Assembly: GCF_019649055.1 (NCBI RefSeq) | Contig: NW_026570688.1 | Location: 1-18,721 of the forward strand | DNA length: 18,721 bases | Reading direction: 5' to 3' | Origin: Paramacrobiotus metropolitanus | Taxonomy: Eukaryota; Tardigrada; Eutardigrada; Parachela; Macrobiotidae | Shown: positions 1 through 9,767 of the stretch, piece by piece | Layout of the letters: each line of letters starts with the position of its first letter | Position numbering within the stretch: the first letter of the stretch is position 1 | Program-made: the position numbers and the translations under genes | Notes under the pieces: generated by a model | What the model was told of the DNA's origin: nothing | Seen by the model: only the letters and a program-made list of their open reading frames with translations | Databases searched by the model: none

Positions 1-831
1 TGTCAGGTTTAATCACTTCTTCGGCGCTCACCTAATTCTTATCATTTATCTCGTAGCTTAATCGGACAAACCACTTTGAACTATGTACCAAAACCAAGAA
101 CAGATTTCGAGCATGCTGCAGTATATAAGTTTGCCGGTTGCTTATCTAATTTTCGTAATAACGATGATTAAGGATCAATGCGGCAGCAACTAATTAGCAT
201 AGATCAATGCGGGTACGGTAAAATACTCACAGATATGTACTGAAAGAGGGCACAGATACAGGAATTATTATTGTTCCTCACATTTACTTTACCCACAAAA
301 TCAATTCCAATATTCTTTGACTGGATGTTAAGGGGCGTTATTTATTGGATTACTGTATGTGTAGCAAAATTGATTATGTACGCTCAACTTGTACGAGACC
401 TGGTTGCACTTTTTCGATTTTTGTTATACCTGCCGTCAACTGTTTTATAAATACCGGCAGCAAAGTAATTATCAATAAGTTCTGTTATGACTGGCAGCGG
501 TTTCAAATTACTATTCCCAGAGCACTTTCGTTGTAAGAAGTAAGTATAACTAACGTGGGGCCTTATGGGCGCCCACGTTTCTTCGACGGCGAAACAGCGG
601 CGAACGCGGATTGAGGCTTTAATGCCGAAATCTGACATGTCACACCGTGGCGCAGCAAACACCAGACTGTATTCTGCAGTCAGCACAGCTCTGCTGCAGA
701 CCATGAAAAAATGCTGGGATGGAAATCCCCAGAAACAGCAAAACACAATGGCGAATGGCCAATCATGAGGGTTATCACATAGACGGCGATGATGGCGACG
801 GGGCTGTGCGCCACTCATTCTCTGGGTATTC
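1..831. other. Left-edge stretch without a supported gene
   Basis: The first 540 bases are AT-rich and show no exon-like segment. From about 540 to 830 the DNA is richer in G+C and open in two overlapping antisense frames: a plus-strand frame of 67 codons from 565 and a minus-strand frame of 144 codons from 818 to 384. Neither shows a recognisable domain, signal peptide or splice structure. The minus frame begins just downstream of the stop of the secreted-peptide gene at 832, so it could be a 3' UTR or part of a different transcript. I treat both frames as unsupported. Confidence 0.4.
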
Positions 832-1136
832 TTATTGGCGTAGGGTATGAGCTCGCCGAAATCGGCTGAAGCTAAGATTGCGACGACTTAGGAAGGAGGA
901 TTCGACAGGATCAATAAGTTTTCCGTCAGGATGGGTGACATATGGGATACCATTTTCGTAACATCCATATCGCCCTCGCTTCAATGCAGCAAGGCCGTCC
1001 ACCGTACGCGTAAGCTGGCATTAACTAGAATGGAATACGTAAAGAAAAAAACATAATCGCTAAAAGTGTGAAATGTGCTTACCAAGGAGAGCACTAGGAG
1101 ACAAACGGTAAGGATCATCATGGCTTGCAAACTCAT
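832..1136 (-). CDS. Putative small secreted peptide precursor, two exons
   Basis: Exon 1 (1136-1083, 18 codons) starts with ATG and encodes MSLQAMMILTVCLLVLSL, a good hydrophobic signal-peptide core. It ends at a clean donor (TTG|GTAAGC). A 68-nt intron (1082-1015) ends with a CAG acceptor, and exon 2 (1014-832) continues in phase 0 for 60 residues to TAA. The precursor is 78 residues. The mature part contains dibasic sites KR (in ALKRGRYGCY), RR (LSRRNLS) and RR (SRFRRAH), as in prohormones, and only one cysteine. The stretch GCYENGIPYVTHPDG also resembles the start of a single-domain von Willebrand C protein, but the usual later cysteines are missing. The start was chosen for the signal peptide and the in-phase splice. 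The gene structure is moderately convincing. The function (neuropeptide-like precursor or secreted-protein remnant) is inference. Confidence 0.55.
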
Positions 1137-1228
1137 GACGAAACAACAGATGGAAAAAATTTTCTGCTTTTAAAATAACTGCATCAGTTTTTTAACAGCA
1201 ACGGTACATCTAGTCCAGTATCGCTCGG

Positions 1229-1236
1229 CTTAAATA
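1229..1236 (-). promoter_or_regulatory. TATA-like box upstream of the secreted peptide gene
   Basis: On the minus strand the sequence reads TATTTAAG about 95 nt upstream of the ATG at 1136. That distance would suit a short 5' UTR. The assignment is positional only. Confidence 0.3.
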
Positions 1237-1640
1237 CAAAGTACAGGTTTCACTGCTTTTAGAAACCCGTCAATTTGCTGATGCAGTCTATTCATTCTTT
1301 TGTTTCCGAGCATCCGGTGGAATTTCTTAAACATGTTGAATCATATTCTTGCGCTTTAAAATTCTGAACGCCCCTTCAGTTTTGCTTTCGCGATAACCAC
1401 TTAAAAAAGCAATACTATTGAATCTGCGTTTCCAAAATAATACTTCGGTTTTTAAGCTGATATCAACATTTTTCCACAGTCTTTTGCTGTCAGTTTCAAG
1501 TGTGTTTTCGAAAACAAAAAATGCTCCGCTTAGCCCTTCATTCATCTCGATTTTTCGCCTCGTCATCAGATTAATGTGCGGTAACACTTCGACGGTTTTC
1601 AGGAGAACCAGTGAAGAAAGGCCAAATTATCTATGCAATA

Positions 1641-1660
1641 TTATTATCTATTATTATCTA
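1641..1660. repeat. Two perfect copies of a 10-nt AT-rich unit
   Basis: TTATTATCTA occurs twice back to back. It is a simple-sequence tract with no further meaning visible. Confidence 0.8.
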
Positions 1661-2115
1661 TGAATTTTTAGTATTTCCGTGCAAAGCAAACACCGTAGGC
1701 CGGGCTTAAATTGCTATGATTAACAATCACCTTTAACGAATCCCGATAAACCTGCACATGACAGTTTAGGGGCTTTAGTTTTTCATTCCGAGAATTGCAA
1801 CTGTTTTTTTAATTATAAGCAGTTGTAGGAGTCCAAGTCGGTTTCACTAAACTACAGATCGTGAAATAAACTAGAAGAGATAAATTAACTTTTTTAAATC
1901 TTTACAACAACCAGACCAGCAGTCCTAGAACAAAAGCCGCATTTGCGCGTTGACTATTATAACTACTTCAAAGTGCATGCATGGACCGGCTGGGCTGCAC
2001 AGTAAATTTACCGAGTTTACTTTCTCTGTGTCAGTCACAGTCGGTGTTGTACATGTGTGTCCATTTTAACGCAAAATGGTATGCGCCGTTCAGTCAGAAT
2101 TTCTGTGAGTAATTT

Positions 2116-2161
2116 TGAGAAATTTAACCTGCACGAGTAAGTTGAGAATTTAACCTGCACG
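2116..2161. repeat. Near-tandem duplicate of a 19-nt phrase
   Basis: The phrase TGAGAA(A)TTTAACCTGCACG occurs at 2116-2134 and again at 2143-2161, differing by one base and separated by 8 nt. The core TTTAACCTGCAC appears a third time, slightly altered, near 15867 inside intron 1 of copy C. Confidence 0.6.
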
Positions 2162-2613
2162 TCTGAATTAAACGGTTGGTATAGAACTGCCATTCAGTAC
2201 CATCATTCCAACTGTGTTATGACCTTCCTAAAATCTTTATCGGGCAAAAGCCATCAATACAATGAAAAGTATACGCAGAATACTACGCAAAATGATTCAC
2301 ATTTAACATTGAAAAACAATCAAAATCGTTAGCGCTGTCAGTCATTTTAGAACGCATACCCAAAGGCCCAAAACAGCAGCAGCATTTGCTTTTACAACAG
2401 CTAGGCTAAATCTCACTAAATCGCCCTATATGTTTCATCAAATTAATTTTAGTACAGTTTCAAATTCTTACAGCTGTATGAATGAAAAGCGCAAAATTAT
2501 CTGACCACAAAACTTCCCGTAGATGTCATAAAAAATTTGATTTTTACCCCCTGAATTCTTAGACAATTCAGCAAATACTTCGCAGTAACATGGACCGGCT
2601 GATTGTAGCAACT

Positions 2614-2716
2614 GGCTGCCCGACAGGTCGTCGCGGGACATTTGGTCGCGGGACAATCGTCTTGAGACAGTTCGCCGCCGATATTTCGTCTAAGGACGAT
2701 TTCTTGTGGCAAATAA
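2614..2716. repeat. Decayed minisatellite, unit about 14-15 bp
   Basis: Successive units read roughly GTCGTCGCGGGACA, TTTGGTCGCGGGACA, ATCGTCTTGAGACA, GTTCGCCGCCGATA, TTTCGTCTAAGGAC and GATTTCTTGTGGCA. They keep a TCGTC...GGACA skeleton with a 14-15 bp period. The first two are nearly identical and later ones diverge. Overlapping minus-strand open frames here are by-products of the repeat. Similar GTC-rich arrays occur in other invertebrate genomes, but that comparison is from general memory. Confidence 0.5.
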
Positions 2717-3342
2717 TCGTTTGACTGCTCGTTGCCAAAACCCTTAATAAGACTTCGACTCCCAAAGTCGCGCGAACACTTGGGCTATTACGCAGCAAAA
2801 CAAACGTAGTTTTTCTACTTTCTCCATCACTTTTATCTATTTTGATGAAGCTGTCTGCGTGCGCAAACATGCAGTTTATTCTGACATTTTTCAAGATTTA
2901 TTACGAAACGTTATCGTAAATTAATATGCGATTTCCAGGAAGTTTTTGGTACATATGTCGCTGTAATACTAAAGTGTACAAATGAATGGTCAAAGTCAAT
3001 TAATTTTGTGAAAGATGCCGTACCTTCAAGAATGTTGTTGGTTGACGTTGCAATCATCTAACAGCGACTTATAAACAGTAGGTATTTAGGCATCGTAAAA
3101 GTGATGACCATGCAAGGCTTGGTCCCTCCTGGCGTTCTTAGCAATGAAAGCGCATTTTAAACGGGTCGAACAGTGGATCCAGCAAGAGCTCTGCAGGCGA
3201 TTTATCGAATTCCGTGCAACTCTAACTTATATAATCATGGCAAGAACGATGGATGCCCTTGCTTATAACTACTGTACGGTTAAAACTTTCAACGTCTTTT
3301 GTAAAGTGTACTATTAGTAACGTAACCAGATAAGCCCTGTAG

Positions 3343-3531
3343 TTTTGCTGTCGTTACCATCTACGCTATGACAAGGCGATTCAAGATTGTGCTGAAGTCC
3401 AGCGCCGTAAGCAGTTATTTCGGGAAATAAAACGGCTTTCTCGAGTTCGTGATGACGCTCGACTCTTTCTTTTCAACGTCCAATTTATTCAGCTAAGTTT
3501 CCATACCATGTTAATAGCCCAAGGGTCGTGA
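3343..3531 (+). other. Open 62-codon frame without start, possible exon
   Basis: Between a TAG (3340-3342) and a TGA (3529-3531) the plus frame is open and reads as charged, protein-like sequence (for example IQDCAEVQRRKQLFREIKRL). There is no usable ATG, and the upstream CTGTAG could serve as an acceptor. It lies upstream of two other plus-strand exon-like blocks, so it may belong to the same damaged gene. An open frame of this length is not rare by chance. Confidence 0.2.
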
Positions 3532-3664
3532 TTAAGTACTCCGGGCAGGACAAACAGGGATTTTCCGGTTGCTTAGTTGCCCACCGTTTATACTTGTTAA
3601 GACAGGGTGTGTGCAAAGTAAACTAAAAGTCATTTTGTCTGATGAAAAAGTGCCTTCGTTATAG

Positions 3665-4171
3665 GTGGAGCACCGACGTGGGAAACTGCATGAAATCCTT
3701 ATACACGCAGTGTCCCGCTCTCAAGGACGATGCGGCAGCGACGGGTGGATGGTATAATGCTGAATTTAGGCTTTCCTTGGTGCGCTGTGCAGTACCACGG
3801 TGGGACTGGTGAAATATTCACGTGCTCTCAGTCACTGTAACGAAGAAGATGAGGATGCGTTAGACGGCTGCTGCAATCATCTCGATATGCCTGCCGGGGT
3901 GGAGAGAACGATAATGCATCCGTTGCCCACCAGAGTTTCTGCAAGTAGGTTTCCAGTTTTTATTTCAATCCGTTCTTAAATCCATTCTTAAAGCGAATGT
4001 TTTATGCCATCAACATAATCATGTTCTATCGTTTTCAGCAAACTGAAAAAGACTGCGAGTTATTTTGACGGTGCTCACGACGTTGCTGCAAAATGCGGAC
4101 AGGATGTTGAACAAGCGCTTAAAGACGCATTTAAGCAGGTGCACTGCTTACTGCAAGAAATGATTGTGTAA
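3665..4171 (+). pseudogene. Remnant of a cysteine-containing protein gene, plus strand
   Basis: Three blocks look exonic. Block 1 follows a TTATAG acceptor at 3664 and reads WSTDVGNCMKSLYTQCPALK and onward until TGA at 3810. Block 2 follows a CTCTCAG acceptor (3832-3944), reads HCNEEDEDALDGCCNHLDM and ends at a GTAGGT donor-like site. Block 3 follows a TTTTCAG acceptor (4039-4171), reads KLKKTASYFDGAHDVAAKCG with further residues to MIV, then TAA. Spaced cysteines suggest an extracellular protein. The blocks cannot be joined in one frame with good splice sites: only 22 nt lie between the block 1 stop frame and block 2, and the phases of blocks 2 and 3 disagree. I therefore call it a probable pseudogene or a mis-modelled gene. 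No family was recognised. Confidence 0.35.
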
Positions 4172-5368
4172 CTGGCAAACCAACTGCAGTAGATTTAGAT
4201 TGTTTTTTTGGTAAGCTCGACGGCATGCTCGTTACAAAAACAAATTACCTAGCATCTGAATAAATGTCTCTAATGACATTGAACTTTGCCGAACACCTTC
4301 GAAGGTTGCACGAGACGGCTATGTTGTCTGCCAAACCGTTATGTTCATGAAACTGTTGGTATACTGGCACTGATTACAGACTATTGTGCGTTGACTTACT
4401 GCATTATAAATTTTTTTTGTAATACAGTAATAAGAACATGTCGCACCTGTAAAAATGTCGCTGAACAAGTTGTGCAACTTGTCGGATAGAAAGCGTTAGT
4501 TACACTGACACAATAACTGTCACAATCCGTACTTATATAAGACTGAATTATATAAGACTCAATATCTCTGTTTAATAAAACAACGAAATTTGATATCCAA
4601 GTGCGCGCTATACGTACAGACAGGCGCCTTACTACGCGCTCCATATATCACGGATTGACCTGAAACTCAGTTCTCCCGTACTGGTGTCGCATGTCACTAT
4701 TCTGGCCAAAGGGTTGCTTCTGCAACGGTTGCGAGGGGAGAAGGGTGCACGGCAAAAACTTCAGGAAGATACCTTTGCCGGTCACGGAGAGTATTGTCGT
4801 CGCTGTTTAGTGTTTGACGACACAGAATCGTTGGCCACAACGAAAGTCCAGAAAAGACAGTGGCTACGACAATGAGTATTTTTAAAGACTTTTAGGAAAG
4901 GGTAGCTAGATCTGTGAACCTCCTTTTTTCGAAGTGAATACGCCATAGGAATCTTAGTATACTTATGATAAATGAACGTTTCTCCTACGTTATAAACAAC
5001 GGAGAATACCGCCGAATCCCGTTAATGTTCTTTACTGTATACGCTCATGATAGATACTGAATTGCTCAATGATAACTCCAGCATAGCGCTGAGAAATAAG
5101 GATACAAAACAGACGCCTTTAGACACACATAACTACGTGAAAATATGTAGTCCACAACAATTGCATAAACAGTACTAGTAGTTTTACCTACAAATCTTGC
5201 CAAAATCAGAAAGTTCTTAGTTTAGTTTGACGAATTTATATTTGAAATGTTACAACCTTTGCGACCTTTAACAGTCGATGGAGACAATTCGGTTGATTAA
5301 CCTACCACAACTGCATGAGTGCAGTTTGAAAAAATTCATATTTTCCACTATGCATTTTGATAATTCGT
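4172..5368. other. Gene-poor stretch between plus-strand remnant and copy A
   Basis: This is mostly AT-rich, unassigned DNA. The only coding-like patch is about 4684-4891, open on both strands: 63 codons from an ATG on plus, and 64 codons without ATG on minus. A duplicated 11-mer TATATAAGACT occurs at 4534-4544 and 4549-4559. No domain, TE end or RNA gene was seen. Confidence 0.4.
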
Positions 5369-6526
5369 TCAGTTAGAGTCATCTGAATCCGTTTCAGGCG
5401 CTGCTGGTTCCTCTACGGGCACCAGCAGGGAGAGTGTGAACATGAGCAAACACTTTGGAGGCAGCTTGGTAGCAACATCATTTTTGACTTCGCTGAGGTT
5501 CATGGGCCTTTTCTTCTTCCACCTATGCATTAATAACAATAAAACATTGTTCAGCTTTTCATCGCGTTACGTGATTTTTGAAAGTTAGTTTCTAAGTATT
5601 CCGGCCGTTTGTCACACTCAACAAGCAGCGAGAAAAATGGCCAGACAAAGCACTTTTTGTTAAATCATCCTTCGTCAAGGAATTTAGCCAGGTCAACATG
5701 GCTCTGATTTTGTTATCTGGAAGTGTGGGACACAGTGCTTCCAGCGGTGATTGAAAGGCTTCTGAACGTTGTGGCTGATTCGGTGAAGCTGTACTTAAAA
5801 TAAGGAAACACAAAATGAACGGCTCTTCGCAACACGCCCGGGAAGTGCGGCATGGAAGGATGCGGATGCTTCTCTGAAGGATACTTATACGATATCGACG
5901 CAAAACATATTGAAAGTTTGCTGTCGAAGCAGCAGTTCTTCAGCAGTATGTGGCGGCACGGGCATATTCAGCTACCGGCTGAAACGTTGTTCTGAATGTA
6001 ACAAAATCGTCATCCGTATGCAACATGGGCCATGGCGAGGAAAGGCAAGGGAATTCTAGAAACTCGTGGAATGTCAGTAACGAATTGTCGGCGACGATCA
6101 GCCAACGAGTTTAACGCCCAAAAAAGGCAGAACAACGTTCGCCAGATGATGCAGACATTTGTCCCAGTTACCAATGAGGCAGATGATTTTGGTGTTGGTT
6201 GTTACTGTGCTACACAGTATGTTAGATTATGGCAGCTCGATCTCCGACGAAGTCGGCACACTGCTGCCGTGAGAACAGTTTTAGAGCATCGAGGGTATTC
6301 ATAGCATGACGGGGCAAGATTAGACACTGTTGGATCATTTCAGAGCGCAGTAAGTGATGAAAAAATTTACAAGTTCTGAAAGCAAAAAAAAAATGTACAT
6401 TGTCAACGAAACATACTGAGAATACCGTAGCAAAAAATACAGATGCCGGACTGCAGCAACATCCAGATAATTGAGACAGGGCTAGCAAACACCATTACAA
6501 ATAAGGAAATCCGCCAACTACGGTAC

Positions 6527-6629
6527 CTGCGAATCTCAAGTTGATGAAAAACATCCAAATATGAAAATACAGCGAGATGTAACTCCACAAATAGGTCGCC
6601 AAAGCGTAAATCACTGGGGTCGTTCAGGT
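6527..6629 (-). other. Copy A exon 2, F-box first half (intact)
   Basis: This 103-nt exon lies between a TGTAG acceptor and a CGCAG|GTACCG donor. It reads LNDPSELRFSDL? style sequence: LNDPSDLRFGDLFVELHLAV then FSYLDVFHQLEIRR. This matches the start of an F-box (hydrophobic and EL...VFSYLD pattern). The length is identical in all four copies. Confidence 0.75.
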
Positions 6630-6732
6630 CTACAGAGTGCGCACATTAGCAGAGAGCAGCAGAAAATGTTAAAAGAACTGACAGTACGCAAGTTTCCCAA
6701 CAAGGATGGCTTAATTATAATGCTCTAAAATT

Positions 6733-6777
6733 TAGCTATTTCAACGATGAGTCGTAAGTATTTCAAAGATGAGTCAT
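6733..6777. repeat. 22-nt tandem duplication in copy A intron 1
   Basis: ATTTCAACGATGAGTCGTAAGT is followed at once by a near copy, ATTTCAAAGATGAGTCATGAGT, with three mismatches. It lies in intron 1 of copy A and was not seen in the introns of B or C. Confidence 0.6.
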
Positions 6778-6873
6778 GAGTACTGCAAAATAGAAGCGCA
6801 CCATTGATTACTTTTGCACTAAAACAGAGCAAATTCCCATTTTAACAATTTTAACGCTGTCGTGATAATATTT

Positions 6874-6906
6874 TGAATATTCGATAGGAATTCTATCTAA
6901 TATTCA
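6874..6906. repeat. Near-perfect 33-nt palindrome in copy A intron 1
   Basis: The arms TGAATATT.CGATAG and CTATC.TAATATTCA meet at GAATT, with one mismatch. It could form a cruciform or hairpin. It may be chance in AT-rich intron sequence. Confidence 0.6.
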
Positions 6907-8054
6907 AACATCATAAGGTTACACTCTGGTGATTTTAAAATATGTACGCTCGCAGGACCAAGATAATGAGAACACCAAATTAAAACGTTGATGGAAACTT
7001 TGCCGGAAATGGCAAATAAAATGAAGTTCTGAGCTGATGATTTTTAGACATTTTAATTTCGAATTTTGGAATGACAGAGCTTTTTTACCACAACGTACAA
7101 GATTGTGGCTTACCCTCCATGCCAGCAATCACGCTGACATGACTTTCCAACAATCTGCCCACGGTTTTCGTTATGCTCCTGGTCAGCGATGTTACGAACC
7201 GCTTAATGGCGAATACCGAATATTCAAAAATGACCTCGTCTCCGGGGCCTTGATCGCGACCCTTTGCAGCCAACACGGCAACACAACCATCCACAATCCC
7301 GAGAAACATTATATTTTTCCACACGCCACATGTCCAAGTAAACTGACTGCGAAAGTGTGGCATGTCCTTAATGCGCTCCAGTAGAGCAACAACATCGGGA
7401 ATATCCCATTTATACTTGGAAAAAGGGATCAGCACGCGACGGAAGGACTCCTTGGTCACGGGAGGTCCCAGTGGTCCGTTTCGGCGAGCACGCTTCAAGG
7501 CGGCATTATTACCGTCCAAGACGCGGTAACGGTGTCATGCGGCAGATAAACCTCGACATTCAAAAGCGTAATATTATCATAGCAATACAGCTCTGCAAAG
7601 CGTACGGGCTGCCATGATTCCGGATGATCGTCATCAACACTGACCAAGGTATACATCCTATTTTTGATTTCAGTCTCTTGGATGCTGCAGCGTGGTCCGG
7701 CCCATATACCCACCCTGCGCAGGTTCTTCATGGGTATCAGCCGCAGTTGTTGTTGCATACAGCCGATGCGCACCCAACAGTGATCATTTTCTAGTCCACA
7801 GACATACCCGCGGTATACGGTCCTATTGTCGCCCTCACAATCAGTGTAGTCCACAATGTCGACAAGAGACGACAACAAACCGGCTGTAAATTCCCGTTAG
7901 CAGCGGAGTTGTGTATATCCGCGCAAACAAAAATTCCTCCATCATGGATACACCGGATAATTAGACTGAACCTGCATGCTTCACAAATTTTTTACATAGT
8001 TTTACTACAGTAAAGGCATTCGTTTTGGGGATACCATACTATACAAACAATAAT

Positions 8055-8243
8055 GATACAGCCTGGCCTATATGATTCGGTTTTTTGTACGTTTGCAACT
8101 CTGCACTGTTGGATTAAATTTTAGCATAGAGAATTATGGACTGCAGTTCCTTCCGCTATATATAGTACTGACCAGGATCAATATATATGCGAGATCAGAC
8201 ACGAATGGACAGAGTGGAAATTAGCGAGGCAATCAATCGATAC
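8055..8243 (-). promoter_or_regulatory. Conserved upstream block of copy A
   Basis: This block is clearly similar to blocks upstream of B (from 12844) and C (from 17011). They share ATACAG...TGGATT, a GGCATA/AGCATA segment, a CTGCAGTTCCTT..CGCT element and a closing ATCGATAC. At its centre the minus strand reads GTACTATATATAGCGG, a good TATA candidate (8157-8166) about 215 nt upstream of the ATG at 7942. Such shared non-coding sequence fits a core promoter or 5' UTR carried along with each gene duplication. Weaker similarity continues to about 8320. Confidence 0.5.
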
Positions 8244-9613
8244 TTCATAGTTCATGATTGTGTTGTTTAAGTGATTCACCGCGCAAGTTGCCATTCATTC
8301 ATCGTCATTCGAATTCTAAAGCGGCTACCAACCAAGCCATGCGGTAGTACATGTAGCCGCCCCCGTACGTACTCCGGGGAAACAGTACAGCAGCCGACAA
8401 GCGGTCCATAGTAATCTACTGACTACTGAGTTAAGTACATGCAGTTGCAGGTTAACCTTCGTCCTTCATCAAATAATTATTGTCTGGTTAACCATGAACC
8501 ATGTTGCTGCTACAACTACGCTACAGTATACTATCGCACAAATAATAGTAATTGACGTTAATTCTCGATGTCGAATAACGCCGTTGATTCTACACTTCAT
8601 ACGTATACATTCCTAAACGGTTATACAGTTTACCGCTCCTAACACCTACTTAGGTAATATCGCACAATCAATTTCTGCGTAAACCAACGAGTGTCACTGT
8701 CACGATATGATTGTGATATAAAGAAAAACAGGACTTGTGATAGGTGAGAAATGGGAATAAACTGCTAATAATTTCTAGTGCTTTTCTGCGTATAAGGGTG
8801 ACTGTTCATATTTTGCAGTGTCTAGAACGATATTGCTGCTGATACAGACCTCGCTTTCCTTTAAGATAACTTTTCCCAGTTGTCACTTCCTTGTTGTAAT
8901 ACTAAGAAAAAGAAAATTTTTTAATGTTTAAATTTTGACTATCAAGTAGTGTACCGGCGTTTGCAATCATTATTGTTTGGTGGCTTTTGCCCATTAAAAC
9001 AAGGAAATTGTTTTATTATTTTAACTCAACCAACCGAAAGATCAACACGGGGTAAATGCTGTGGCATTTATTGTTAACCGTAGTCGTAGAATATATGGTT
9101 TTCAAACTGCATTTCGAAAGCCTGCTAGCGGATTTCACGAGAATCGAATGCAAATGAAAGCAGCTCTTTCGTTTCTCATACATACAAAGGTCGTCATTAG
9201 AATGCCGCAGGTTTCACAGCAAAAATCTCGCTACACGAAATACAGAAGTAACATGATATGCTGCAATATATCTATTGCTAATTACACAAACGTGAATATC
9301 AAAACATGAGCGACACAAGCACTGCAGTACATATTCGCACACTACAGATATTCAACTTTCCACTGTACTGTATCCTTTAGATCTTTACCAAAATTAATGC
9401 GGTTTTAAAAGCTGCACGTTATTACTCGTAATGCAGATTGACTGGTCGAAGTTATGAAAACCATGAAAGCTACAAAAACTTACATTTGAGTCTGTAGCGT
9501 GTACTAGATAAATACAGTACATACTAAATACTCAATGGAGATGCGTTTCTTGATGAACTCTGCCGCATTGGCGCCATTAAAAAATGATTTTAGCTTTAAT
9601 GTTTGGTTTTCTG
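8244..9613. other. Intergenic stretch between copies A and B
   Basis: No gene is supported. An 82-codon plus frame at 9061-9309 is rich in Arg, Lys and Asn, lacks a recognisable motif and has no flanking splice signals. An 8-mer GGTTAACC occurs twice 36 nt apart (8450 and 8486). No mobile element ends were found. Confidence 0.4.
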
Positions 9614-9767
9614 TTAGTCCGGGTCGTTTGACTCTGCTTCGACCGCAGACGCTTCCGGGACGGGCACCAGCAAAGCAAGTGTTAGCATGAGCAAACACTT
9701 TGGAGACACCTTTGTAGCAACATCCTTTTTGACGACGTCGATGTTCTTGGGCTTTTCCTTCTTCCAC
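9614..9767 (-). CDS. Copy B exon 4, C-terminal tail
   Basis: The exon follows a TGTGTAG acceptor. Its first base completes the CT|G leucine codon of exon 3, then 50 codons run to TAA. The tail starts WKKEKPKNIDVVKKDVATKV, contains the hydrophobic run CLLMLTLALLVPV and ends in an acidic stretch. The same tail occurs in A (5522-5369) and C (14320-14179), and its WKKxKP start and PPKCLLM/SPKCLLM core are conserved. Confidence 0.75.

Larger units (their letters stand above)
1237..3342. other. AT-rich gene-poor stretch with short repeats
   Basis: No convincing exon was found. An 86-codon minus-strand frame (1587-1327) and an 81-codon plus-strand frame (1418-1663) overlap each other antisense in AT-rich sequence, with no recognisable motif. 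The stretch contains a perfect 10-nt tandem (TTATTATCTA, 1641-1660), a 19-nt repeated phrase (2116-2161) and a decayed minisatellite (about 2614-2716), listed separately. Confidence 0.4.
5369..7942 (-). pseudogene. Copy A: decayed F-box-family gene, four exons
   Basis: This is a homologue of copy B with the same exon plan: exon 1 at 7942-7114, exon 2 at 6629-6527, exon 3 at 6375 to about 5622, exon 4 at 5522-5369. Exon 1 begins MMEEFLFARIYTTPLLTG, then carries about +10 nt near 7863-7876 and about -7 nt near 7523-7531 relative to B. The net frame is restored, but the stretch between is out of frame and the original frame hits TGA. Exon 3 has about +1 near 6225 (immediate TAA), -1 near 6105, -4 near 5954 and further shifts near 5800 and 5640. 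Its 3' splice donor has changed from GTGAGT to TTGAGT. Exon 2, its flanking sites and exon 4 (50 residues from WKKKRPMNLS) are still intact. It cannot make the family protein and is best read as an old pseudogene. Confidence 0.75.

Noticed and set aside
384-818. 144-codon minus-strand open frame
   Set aside because: It has no recognisable domain or signal peptide, is antisense to another open frame, and lies just after the stop of the secreted-peptide gene. Kept only as a note.
1327-1587. 86-codon minus-strand open frame
   Set aside because: It is Lys/Asn/Phe-rich in AT-rich DNA, overlapped antisense by another frame, with no recognisable motif or splice signals.
3170-3216. Cluster of common restriction-site hexamers resembling a cloning polylinker
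   Set aside because: The sites are spaced by non-vector sequence and the flanks look native, so this is most likely chance.
7037-7384. 115-codon plus-strand open frame
   Set aside because: It is an antisense shadow of copy A exon 1, which aligns well to B and C on the minus strand.
9061-9309. 82-codon plus-strand open frame in the A-B spacer
   Set aside because: It has no motif, no splice context and AT-rich composition like the surrounding non-coding DNA.
9504-9767. 87-codon minus frame starting at the exon 4 position of copy B
   Set aside because: It is the wrong frame of exon 4. The phase from exon 3 and conservation with A and C select the WKKEKP frame.
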